In this document: positions 1 to 5,795 of the stretch, one piece after another | Numbering within the stretch: the stretch's first letter is position 1 | Layout of the letters: every line of letters starts with the position of its first letter | NCBI GenBank assembly: GCA_964495755.1 | Contig: CAZBXU010000172.1 | Coordinates: 1 to 7,585 of the forward strand | Length of the DNA: 7,585 bases | Source of the DNA: JAFGQJ01 sp964495755 | Lineage (GTDB): Bacteria; Spirochaetota; Spirochaetia; SZUA-6; DRHE01 | Direction: 5' to 3' | Made by a program: the position numbers and the translations under genes | Notes under the pieces: generated by a model | Seen by the model: only the letters and a program-made list of their open reading frames with translations | Databases searched by the model: none | Told to the model about the DNA's origin: nothing

Positions 1-359
1 CGCCGGGACAGGCAGTGGATTCCAACAGCGACGGCCAGGCCGATCAATGGTTTGAAATCATCGAGGGACGTATCGAAAAGGTCAGTATGGATCGGAATTT
101 CGATTCCTTCATCGACCTCAATGTCGAGTACGATCTGCAACACCGCAAGATCTACGAAGAACTGGACTTCAACCACGATGGAGAGATGGACGATTTCTAC
201 TTTTTTGAAGATGGGAAGTTGATCCGTCAGGAGATTGATTCGAACTTCGACGGTATGATCGACGTGTGGGTATATCTAGACGGGCTGTATATTCACAAGT
301 ACGAGATGGACAGCGACTTCGACGGCATGATCGACGTGATCAAAGACTACGGGCAGTAG
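1..359 (+). CDS. 3' end of a protein with tandem Asp-rich calcium-loop-like repeats (5'-truncated by window)
   Basis: The reading frame is open from base 3 to a TAG at 357-359, so the start lies outside the window. Five units of 24-25 residues begin at bases 18, 90, 165, 237 and 309. Each starts with D-x-(N/D)-x-D-(G/S)-x-hydrophobic-D, for example DSNFDGMID, followed by an aromatic/hydrophobic stretch. The spacing of Asp/Asn at positions 1, 3 and 5 with Gly at 6 is that of DxDxDG calcium-binding loops, but the position-12 Glu of a true EF-hand is missing. Unit 2 has Ser for the Gly. The GTG at 15 encodes the hydrophobic residue that precedes the Asp in every unit (V, M, L, I, M), so it reads as an internal valine, not a start. 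The protein ends right after the fifth motif. rlmB follows after one base, suggesting translational coupling. The family and cellular location are not known; secretion or surface exposure is plausible for such repeats but no signal peptide is visible here. Confidence 0.75.
   Translation, partial: PGQAVDSNSDGQADQWFEIIEGRIEKVSMDRNFDSFIDLNVEYDLQHRKIYEELDFNHDGEMDDFYFFEDGKLIRQEIDSNFDGMIDVWVYLDGLYIHKYEMDSDFDGMIDVIKDYGQ
18..338 (+). repeat. Tandem coding repeat, five units of 72-75 bp
   Basis: Units start at 18, 90, 165, 237 and 309, giving periods of 72, 75, 72 and 72 bp; the fifth unit is cut short by the end of the gene. Units 4 and 5 are also close at the DNA level: bases 243-266 and 315-338 match at 22 of 24 positions, which suggests a fairly recent duplication. 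The other units are alike mainly as protein. Confidence 0.75.
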
Positions 360-360
360 C

Positions 361-1092
361 ATGGTCATCTGCGGATATCATGCCGTAGAGGAAAGCCTGC
401 GATCAGGGACTCGGGGTACTCTGCTGATTTCCCGAAGCAATCCCCGTGTAGAATCACTCCAAGTTCTAGCTCAGGCGAAGCGGATTGCTATCAGAAAGGT
501 TAACGCAAAAGAGCTCGACCGGATCTGTGGGCATGACCGACACCAGGGAGTGGTCTTGCTGCCCGAACCCTCCCGGTCCCCGGATAAACGGAACCTTCGG
601 GAGGTTCTGAAGACGATCAGCGGATCGAATCCGCTGATCCTGTTGCTCGATGAGCTGAATGACCCTCACAATCTCGGAGCCATCCTGCGATCGGCGGATC
701 AGTTCGCAGTAGATCTGATAGTAACTACGGTTCGCCGAAGCGTTTCCGAAACCCCCGCCGTGATCAGAACTTCATCAGGGGCGAGCCGCTACGTACCGAT
801 CATCGCAGTGCCCAATCTCGTGCGGGCGATCGATCTGTGCAAAAGCCGGGACTACTGGATTTACGGTGCGGATGTGGGCGGTGTGAGCCTGGCTGAGCAG
901 AACTTTCAAGGTCCGGTCGCCCTGGTGATGGGGGGAGAACACCGAGGATTAAGGCGTCTTGTACGGGAACGCTGTGATTTCCATATTCGGATTCCCGCCG
1001 GGGGACATGTGGATTCCTTCAATGTTTCCGTGGCGGCGGGGATTCTCCTCTACGAGGTGCGTCGGCAGCAGGGTTTCCCGGGATTTTTCTAA
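361..1092 (+). CDS. rlmB: 23S rRNA (guanosine-2'-O-)-methyltransferase, RlmB/TrmH (SpoU) family
   Basis: The 243-residue protein has the usual length and two-domain layout of RlmB. Residues 1-70 form the substrate-binding domain (begins VICGYHAVEESL; HQGVV at 61-65), and residues 91-243 the SPOUT knot methyltransferase. Motif 1 is LDELNDPHNLGAILRSAD, with conserved Asn104 and Arg110. Motif 2 is LVMGGEHRGL, with Glu193. Motif 3 is IPAGGHVDSFNVSVAAGILL, with Ser219 and Asn221, which should bind S-adenosylmethionine in the knot. RlmB of E. coli methylates the 2'-OH of G2251 in the 23S rRNA P loop; the same target is inferred here. The first position of motif 2 GGE is often GSE, and IPM is replaced by IPA in motif 3; both are mild changes. 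The ATG lies one base after the upstream stop and has no clear Shine-Dalgarno sequence, so translation is probably coupled. A related TrmH-type tRNA methyltransferase is the main alternative, but the N-terminal domain favours RlmB. Confidence 0.88.
   Translation: MVICGYHAVEESLRSGTRGTLLISRSNPRVESLQVLAQAKRIAIRKVNAKELDRICGHDRHQGVVLLPEPSRSPDKRNLREVLKTISGSNPLILLLDELNDPHNLGAILRSADQFAVDLIVTTVRRSVSETPAVIRTSSGASRYVPIIAVPNLVRAIDLCKSRDYWIYGADVGGVSLAEQNFQGPVALVMGGEHRGLRRLVRERCDFHIRIPAGGHVDSFNVSVAAGILLYEVRRQQGFPGFF
615..639. other. Perfect inverted repeat (11-bp stem, 3-nt loop) inside rlmB
   Basis: GATCAGCGGAT at 615-625 and its exact reverse complement ATCCGCTGATC at 629-639 flank a CGA loop. The hairpin would form in mRNA of either strand and lies over residues 85-93, the linker between the RNA-binding and catalytic domains. 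No T-run follows on either strand, so it is not an ordinary intrinsic terminator. Confidence 0.85.
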
Positions 1093-1096
1093 TCCC
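1080..1096. other. Short inverted repeat covering both convergent stop codons
   Basis: GGGATT at 1080-1085 pairs with AATCCC at 1091-1096 around a 5-nt loop. The rlmB stop TAA (1090-1092) and the opposite-strand stop TAG (complement of 1089-1091) fall in the loop and arm. No U-tract follows on either side, so any terminator role is weakly supported. Confidence 0.4.
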
Positions 1097-2690
1097 CTAC
1101 GATGTCTGTAGCCATGTTCAGTTGTTTGATCGTGGTGAAGTTTTTCATGATTTTTGTGACCAGGAACAGGTTGTTGTATCCGTATGAAATACGGGCAAGA
1201 TATTCTTGAGATTTTCTCCCCGGTAGGGACTTGATATTGCCAACTTGAACCGGAGTCTTCAGCTTTGCATCGTTTAGGATCTCCAACAGAATGACACAGA
1301 GATTGTAGAAGCAGTTGGCCCCATCGTCGACCAATTTTCTGGAGTCCTTTTCGATCGCTTCCAGTACCGTGGTGACCATGTTGTGCACCGGTTTGCCCTG
1401 GTCCAACAGTTCGATATATTTGGGCAGTTTCTTCGTCGACTGGGTGCCGGAGCCCTGCAGTTCCTCCTCGAATTGGATGATTTTGCCGAGCATACCGTCG
1501 CACTGGAAGTATGTGTTTGTGAACATGTTCTGGAAAATCTTGTTCTCGAATTTCCCTTCCACGATGATACGTTTCAACGCCTCTTTCAGCTCTTTATCAA
1601 AATGAGAGCGGATGTAATTTTTCAGGATACGTAGAGGCCGGATCTGAAGGAAATTGTCGAAATCCCGTTCCTGAAGAGCCTGGTCGACGTCCTCCTGATA
1701 CCCTTCGATTTCCTCAGGCTGGCCGTTGGGAAACAAACGTTTAAGATCTTCTACCACGGCGAGTTCCCGCAGTTGCCCCTGTATTCTCTCCTTGCTACGC
1801 TGGTAGCTTATTTGAAGGCGGTTTCTGAAGGCTTCCAAAAAGGAGCTCTCCTCCTGGATGGAAGCGGGAACAAAGTGTGGATCCTCCTGAAACAAGCGGA
1901 GGAGAGATAGAACCGTATCGGTTCTCAGGCTCTCTATAAGTATTTTCTGAAGCCGGAGCAGGATTTTCTTCAGCCCGGCCTTTGCCTCTTCAGAGCGATC
2001 CCGCGACAGCCGTTCCAACAGGAGACCGAGGTTCATCTCCACGTCCTCAGAAAGATCAAAACCTGCCAGGACGAAGTAGAAATCCAGCAGCTCTTGCAGG
2101 ATTTCATCCTCGGATACGGATTGGAAAGCCGCTGGATCGGCGCTCTCCAAAGACTTCAAGGCAGGATCAAAGAGGTGCAGCAAGGGCAAGAAGTTGTGCT
2201 GGCTGAGGTTAATCAGCCTATCCAGAATTACATAGGAATTGTCAAAGCCATGGAACTCGCTCGTAGAAAGCCCTCGAAGTAGTTCCTCGAGTTCGTTGCT
2301 GCTTTTTAGAAGCTCACTTTCCGGGTCTGATGATTTCAGCACCCTTTCCTTGAGAGAAGCGTAGGAAAAGGAGGAGTATAGGTTCTGATGCGCCTCCGGA
2401 AGTCTGGCGGTGACCAGATAGTCTTTGTATCTTTGAGCCAACTTGTGATCAGGGTTGCTGACGGTCTTTTCGAAAACTTCCCGCAGGGGGCGTAGAACCA
2501 GAGCCAGGTTTAAAACCGAACTCCCGAAGTTGGGGAGAACCTGCCGGTTCGATCGGCGGTAGTAGAGAGGGCGAACCTTCCTGACCTCGTCGTAGAGGGC
2601 GCGCAGGGCTCGCCGCCGTTCCAACTCCTGAGGGTTGCGAATAAAAAGTGCGATAATTATATCTTGTAGATACTCAAAGAAACCGGCCAC
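1089..2690 (-). CDS. Uncharacterised 533-residue helical protein, possibly spirochaetal DUF5312
   Basis: I do not recognise a function. From memory the length, composition and spirochaete context resemble DUF5312, a family of unknown role; this is tentative. The protein is rich in Leu, Glu, Lys and Arg and looks almost entirely alpha-helical. There is no signal peptide, no clear transmembrane segment and no nucleotide-binding or metal motif that I can see, so it is probably cytosolic. Notable stretches are the N-terminal FFEYLQDIIIALFI, amphipathic and possibly membrane-associating or a protein contact, and LPNFGSSVLNLALVLRPLRE near residues 52-71. The C-terminus has YLARISYGYNNLFLVTKIM. The GTG start at 2690 is well bounded: an in-frame TAG lies at 2702-2700 just upstream. 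It is the third gene of the tatD-dus block, 31 bp after dus, and may also have its own promoter. Its 3' end overlaps rlmB by three bases. Confidence 0.8.
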   Translation of the reverse strand: MAGFFEYLQDIIIALFIRNPQELERRRALRALYDEVRKVRPLYYRRSNRQVLPNFGSSVLNLALVLRPLREVFEKTVSNPDHKLAQRYKDYLVTARLPEAHQNLYSSFSYASLKERVLKSSDPESELLKSSNELEELLRGLSTSEFHGFDNSYVILDRLINLSQHNFLPLLHLFDPALKSLESADPAAFQSVSEDEILQELLDFYFVLAGFDLSEDVEMNLGLLLERLSRDRSEEAKAGLKKILLRLQKILIESLRTDTVLSLLRLFQEDPHFVPASIQEESSFLEAFRNRLQISYQRSKERIQGQLRELAVVEDLKRLFPNGQPEEIEGYQEDVDQALQERDFDNFLQIRPLRILKNYIRSHFDKELKEALKRIIVEGKFENKIFQNMFTNTYFQCDGMLGKIIQFEEELQGSGTQSTKKLPKYIELLDQGKPVHNMVTTVLEAIEKDSRKLVDDGANCFYNLCVILLEILNDAKLKTPVQVGNIKSLPGRKSQEYLARISYGYNNLFLVTKIMKNFTTIKQLNMATDIVGD

Positions 2691-2701
2691 GCTTTGAGAC
2701 T

Positions 2702-2707
2702 ATTATA
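2702..2707 (-). promoter_or_regulatory. Candidate -10 box for the 533-residue protein gene
   Basis: The minus strand reads exactly TATAAT, ending 11 nt before the GTG start. The best -35 candidate is a poor TTATGT 16 nt upstream. Transcription starting about 7 nt downstream of the box would leave a leader of only about 5 nt. No Shine-Dalgarno sequence is present, which fits leaderless translation or simple read-through from dus. Confidence 0.35.
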
Positions 2708-2721
2708 CCCTGAAACAGCCG

Positions 2722-3714
2722 TTACATAAAACCGTTTGGACTAAAGAATTTTTCTACCAGCTTCTGATAATCTTCAACACTTTCGGCTCGTACCGCCCGA
2801 GCGCGAAGTTCCGCTGCCCCGGGTATGCCTTTGCTGTAGTAGCAAAAGTGCTTTCTCATTTCTTTGCAGCCACGTTGCTCTCCCTTAAAGGTGACAGTCA
2901 GTTTGAGCTGCTGCAGCGCAGTTTCCAACCTCTCCTTGGTTGTCGGCGGCGGGCTGCCCCGCTTCCCGCTGAGCAGTTCCCACGTGGCTCTGAAGATGAA
3001 AGGATTACCCAGTGCTCCCCTGGCAAACATGACCCCATCGCAACCGGAAGCTCGGAACATGCTCCGGGCATCTTCCGGAGTTAGAAGGTCCCCCGATCCG
3101 ATAACCGGTACACTGCTGTGACCTTTGAGGGTTTTGAGATGAGACATTTGAGCCCGCTCGGAGAAACCTTGAGTACGGGTTCTGGGATGCAGGCATAGCA
3201 TCGCCGCTCCTCCCCGCTGCGCCGCTTCTGATGCCTGTAGAAAGTTGATGCTGTTCTGATCCCAGCCGCTGCGGAGTTTTACCGTTACCGGGCGATCCGT
3301 CTCCCCACCCATCGCCCGCAGTATGGTCCTGATCCTCTCGGGCTCCCGAAGGAGCGCCGCACCGCAGCCGCTCTTCAGTACTTTCGGTACCGAGCAACCG
3401 CAGTTCAGATCGAACAGATCGGGGCGGTGGACTCCCAGCATCCGGACCGCGTTTGCGGCGGATTGTGGGTCTGAAGCGAAGATCTGGACCGCGAACAGGG
3501 TTTCATTGTCGGCTCGTCGAAGAAGCTCGAGGGTTTTCGCATTGTTCCTGATGATCCCCTCTGCCGAGACCATCTCAGTGTAGCAGAGATTGGATCCCCA
3601 CTGGGTACAGATCGACCGAAAAGCGGTGTCGGAGTACCCCGCCAACGGAGCGAGCAGCAGGTTCCCCGGTATGGTGAGTCCGGGGAGAGTCAAACTTTTT
3701 AGAAACAGTTCCAA
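2722..3714 (-). CDS. dusB: tRNA-dihydrouridine synthase, DusB/NifR3 type
   Basis: This FMN-dependent enzyme reduces uridine to dihydrouridine in tRNA D-loops. From the start chosen (331 residues) the order is: NLLLAPLAGYSD (FMN site), FAVQIF, DLNCGCSVPKV with catalytic Cys107, VTVKLRSGW with the FMN-contacting Lys, CLHPRTRTQGFS (HxRTR), SGDLLTPEDA and GVMFARGALGNPFIF. The C-terminal helical domain includes MRKHFCYYSKG, the DusB-type RKH..YY motif. The usual Gly-Cys-Pro at the catalytic Cys is Gly-Cys-Ser (TGC TCG), and MxGRGA is MFARGA. The start is uncertain. TTG at 3714 has an AGG 5 nt upstream and lies 28 bp after the tatD stop. TTG at 3693 would suit the family length. GTG at 3771 would overlap tatD by 29 bp with no ribosome site and would add a non-family extension. 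The gene is probably cotranscribed with tatD. Confidence 0.88.
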   Translation of the reverse strand: MELFLKSLTLPGLTIPGNLLLAPLAGYSDTAFRSICTQWGSNLCYTEMVSAEGIIRNNAKTLELLRRADNETLFAVQIFASDPQSAANAVRMLGVHRPDLFDLNCGCSVPKVLKSGCGAALLREPERIRTILRAMGGETDRPVTVKLRSGWDQNSINFLQASEAAQRGGAAMLCLHPRTRTQGFSERAQMSHLKTLKGHSSVPVIGSGDLLTPEDARSMFRASGCDGVMFARGALGNPFIFRATWELLSGKRGSPPPTTKERLETALQQLKLTVTFKGEQRGCKEMRKHFCYYSKGIPGAAELRARAVRAESVEDYQKLVEKFFSPNGFM

Positions 3715-3742
3715 GTTGCCTAAACACTCTTGTCTTCGCCAG

Positions 3743-4516
3743 TCAGTCCTCGATCTTGAAGACAGCAGCACTGTTCTGATAGAGGATCTCCGAGAGCTCC
3801 TCTACCGGCATCTCCCTCATCTCGGCAATGAACGCGGCTGTTTCTCTCAGGTACGAGGGCTTGTTCCTCTTGCCTCTGTAGGCCGCAGGGACCATGAAGG
3901 GCGATTCGCTTTCGATCAGCATCCTGTCGAGGGGCATCTGCTTGGCCGTCCCGTGGAGGTTCCGGGCATTCCTGTAGGTGACATTGCCGGCAAAGGAGAT
4001 ATATAGATTGAGCTCGAGGGCCCGTTCAGCGTAGGCGAAATCCTCGGAATAGCAGTGCAGCACTCCGCCCCGATCGGGAAGCCGCTCTTTCAGGATTTCG
4101 AGGACATCGCTTCCCGCTTCCCGGTTATGTATGATGACGGGCAGGTCTAGTTTTTGAGCAAGGTCCAGCTGGCGTATAAAGAGCTCGACCTGGGAATCTC
4201 GATCTCCAAACTTGTGGTAGTAGTCCAAACCAATCTCACCAACCGCCACCACACGGTCACGTTTGCTGCCCTCGGTGATTTTAGCTTCCCAGTCATCCCC
4301 AGGTCGTGAAACCTCGGAAGGAGAGATGCCGATGCTGTGATAGATGTGATCTTCTGTTTTAAGATTTTCGTATATCTGGTAGAAATCCCGAAGATTGTTG
4401 CAGATACTCACAATGCCGGCAACGTCTTCCTGCTTCGCTTCCTGTACGATCATCAACTGCTCGATCGCATCTTCAGTAATTAGACCAATATGTGCGTGTG
4501 AATCGAAGAGTCGCAT
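3743..4516 (-). CDS. TatD-family metal-dependent hydrolase (putative DNase)
   Basis: The 257-residue TIM-barrel protein matches the usual TatD/YcfH length of about 255-265. Metal-site residues appear in order: His7 and His9 (DSHAHIG), Glu94 (VGEIGLDYY), His130 (VIIHNREA), His154 (LHCYSE) and Glu204 (LIESESPF). The family normally has Asp at the last position (ETDxPxL), so Glu204 is unusual; the codon is GAA. The GxHPH motif is also altered to GISPSE at 63-68. Family members are 3'-5' exonucleases or DNases and some act as D-aminoacyl-tRNA deacylases; which applies here cannot be told, so no symbol is given. The ATG start is supported by GGAG 4 nt upstream. It is the first gene of the leftward block, divergent from the M23 operon. 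Confidence 0.87.
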   Translation of the reverse strand: MRLFDSHAHIGLITEDAIEQLMIVQEAKQEDVAGIVSICNNLRDFYQIYENLKTEDHIYHSIGISPSEVSRPGDDWEAKITEGSKRDRVVAVGEIGLDYYHKFGDRDSQVELFIRQLDLAQKLDLPVIIHNREAGSDVLEILKERLPDRGGVLHCYSEDFAYAERALELNLYISFAGNVTYRNARNLHGTAKQMPLDRMLIESESPFMVPAAYRGKRNKPSYLRETAAFIAEMREMPVEELSEILYQNSAAVFKIED

Positions 4517-4518
4517 AT

Positions 4519-4524
4519 CTCTCC
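4519..4524 (-). promoter_or_regulatory. Ribosome binding site of the TatD gene
   Basis: The minus strand reads GGAGAG, with the GGAG core 4 nt before the ATG. It fixes the start and is the only clear Shine-Dalgarno site in the leftward block. Confidence 0.65.
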
Positions 4525-4534
4525 ACTTTTGTTT

Positions 4535-4568
4535 AAAAAAAAATTCAGGATTGTGCGGCGATTAATCC
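4535..4568 (-). promoter_or_regulatory. Weak hairpin plus T9 run in the tatD leader
   Basis: On the minus strand GGATT (4568-4564) can pair with AATCC (4552-4548) around an 11-nt loop. Four bases later comes an uninterrupted run of nine T (4543-4535), followed by the ribosome binding site. The layout is like an attenuator, but the 5-bp stem is weak. The T9 run alone could be a spacer or a slippage site. Confidence 0.25.
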
Positions 4569-4576
4569 AGGCTCTG

Positions 4577-4606
4577 AGGATACCATGCACGGCTTCAGGT
4601 AGTCAA
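4577..4606 (-). promoter_or_regulatory. Candidate promoter for the tatD-dus leftward block
   Basis: The minus strand has TTGACT (4606-4601), an 18-nt spacer and TATCCT (4582-4577). The -10 is preceded by TGG, an extended -10. The predicted transcript would start near 4570 and have a leader of about 54 nt. Confidence 0.45.
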
Positions 4607-4684
4607 TAATGAATCGACAAATAGATTTGACAAATAATAAGGCACATGGTAGTGTTTAAGCGATTGTACCTGTTTATCATGGTA
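4581..4684. repeat. Three copies of CATGGTA in the divergent intergenic region
   Basis: CATGGTA occurs on the plus strand at 4645-4651 and 4678-4684, 33 bp apart, and on the minus strand at 4587-4581. Each copy joins the TGG and first bases of a candidate -10 element. They may be extended -10 elements of like promoters or half-sites for a shared regulator. A short direct repeat GACAAATA (4616-4623, 4629-4636) lies between them and overlaps the rightward -35. Confidence 0.4.
4627..4655 (+). promoter_or_regulatory. Candidate promoter for the M23-bactofilin operon (upstream)
   Basis: A consensus TTGACA at 4627-4632 is followed after 17 bp by TAGTGT (4650-4655), preceded by TGG. The -35 is perfect and the spacing ideal, but the -10 matches consensus at only three positions. 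The leader would be about 78 nt. Confidence 0.4.
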
Positions 4685-4688
4685 TAAG
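4680..4688 (+). promoter_or_regulatory. Candidate extended -10 for the M23-bactofilin operon (proximal)
   Basis: TGG followed by TATAAG gives a good extended -10, but there is no convincing -35 at 16-18 bp. Transcription would start near 4695, leaving about 45 nt of leader. Confidence 0.35.
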
Positions 4689-4726
4689 TCCATTCACAAA
4701 ACAGATAAAACCGGTCGATTATAGAG

Positions 4727-4733
4727 AGGGGAG
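4727..4733 (+). promoter_or_regulatory. Ribosome binding site fixing the GTG start of the M23 gene
   Basis: AGGGGAG lies 6 nt before the GTG at 4740. It supports this non-ATG start over later Met codons at residues 47 and 83. Confidence 0.7.
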
Positions 4734-4739
4734 ATTTAG

Positions 4740-5786
4740 GTGTCACCGGCACATCAATATAAGAAACTAGAGAATGAGATCGTAGACAGCCTGGGTAAGA
4801 GACTGCGTGTTTTCTGGCAGGGATTTTTAGCTTTCTTCAAGAAGGTCCATCAAAGGGGAAAACAACGCTTTACCGTGATGTTTATCCCTCACTCGGAAAA
4901 GAGAATATTCAATTTCCAGATATCCGTTTTTACCTTGATTTTTATCGTTTTTCTGCTTTCCGTCCTGCTGATCAGCTTTATCGGCATGACCACCCATTTC
5001 ACGACCACCAACGACCAATTCCTCAAAATGTCCAACAATCTAAACGCCAGTGAAGCTTCTCTGGAGAGTTTCAAGGACGAGATCGTTGAGCTGCGCAGGG
5101 TAGTGGAGGATTTCAAGGGCCGAATGGAAGGCGTTCTGACCGAAATCGGGACCGAAGGAGCGAAGAACTACCTCGAACAGGGTGTCGGCGGCGATCTCTC
5201 CTCCTTGGTGAGCTTGGAGGACGTGGAGTTCGGCAACCTTCGGGATCTCAGCGATCTGATCAGCTTGCGCACCTATCTGGACAACGCCGTCGAACCCCTC
5301 GGAGAAATTCACCAGGTCCTGGAAGCTCAACGAGAGCTTCTCGTGGATATACCGACCCTCTGGCCTCTCAAGGGTGTACACGGGAACGTGACCGGCAGAT
5401 TTGGGCCGGCAATACACCCCTTCACCGGCGGTTGGTACCTGCACAAAGGAGTCGATATCGCTTGGGGTTACGGTGTGCCTATCGTAGCTACGGCAAACGG
5501 CAAGGTACAGAGAATCGACAACGATCCCATGGGCCTGGGTTGGTACATCGTGTTGCGGCATAATTACGGATTTCATACCCGTTACGGCCATTTCGACAGG
5601 ATCATCGTCCAGAAGGGTCAAGAGGTTCGACGGGGACAGATCATCGGCTACATGGGCAGTTCCGGGCTCTCCACGGGTCCGCACCTGCACTACGAAGTCT
5701 GGATTGGTACCCAGGTTGTCGATCCAGAACAGTTCTTGAGCATCCGCAGTCCACTGATAAAGAAATCTGTCACCTCTGGTAGATAG
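4740..5786 (+). CDS. Membrane-anchored M23 (LytM-type) peptidoglycan endopeptidase
   Basis: The 348-residue protein has a basic cytoplasmic N-terminus (1-60), one transmembrane segment near 61-83 (VFTLIFIVFLLSVLLISFIG) and a helical, probably coiled-coil stretch near 92-136. A linker follows, then a C-terminal M23 domain at about 208-333. The zinc ligands are all present: His235 and Asp239 (LHKGVDIA) and His317 in HLHYEV. The catalytic His284 (YGHF) and His315 are also present, so an active enzyme is expected, unlike degenerate LytM activators. The family cleaves peptide cross-links of peptidoglycan in the periplasm. The next gene is a bactofilin, a pairing known in several phyla, where the cytoplasmic bactofilin positions the M23 enzyme and so sets cell curvature or shape. 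The N-terminal tail and transmembrane helix would be the natural contact; this is inferred. It is the first gene of the rightward operon. Confidence 0.9.
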   Translation: MSPAHQYKKLENEIVDSLGKRLRVFWQGFLAFFKKVHQRGKQRFTVMFIPHSEKRIFNFQISVFTLIFIVFLLSVLLISFIGMTTHFTTTNDQFLKMSNNLNASEASLESFKDEIVELRRVVEDFKGRMEGVLTEIGTEGAKNYLEQGVGGDLSSLVSLEDVEFGNLRDLSDLISLRTYLDNAVEPLGEIHQVLEAQRELLVDIPTLWPLKGVHGNVTGRFGPAIHPFTGGWYLHKGVDIAWGYGVPIVATANGKVQRIDNDPMGLGWYIVLRHNYGFHTRYGHFDRIIVQKGQEVRRGQIIGYMGSSGLSTGPHLHYEVWIGTQVVDPEQFLSIRSPLIKKSVTSGR

Positions 5787-5795
5787 GAAACCTTC

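Noticed and set aside
15..17. GTG as start codon of the first protein
   Set aside because: The frame is open upstream to the window edge and this codon sits at the conserved hydrophobic position before each repeat, so it is most likely an internal valine.
949..1503. 184-residue minus-strand open frame across the rlmB end
   Set aside because: It overlaps both rlmB and the 533-residue gene in another frame, and its Gly/Arg/His-rich, domain-less sequence is typical of a shadow frame.
1315..1634. Two plus-strand open frames (1315-1605, 1383-1634) opposite the 533-residue gene
   Set aside because: Short, overlapping each other, without ribosome sites or domains; the long minus-strand gene explains the region.
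3715..3771. Longer N-terminus for the Dus protein from GTG 3771
   Set aside because: It would overlap tatD, has no ribosome site and adds a basic extension unlike the family; TTG 3714 or 3693 fits better, though this is not certain.
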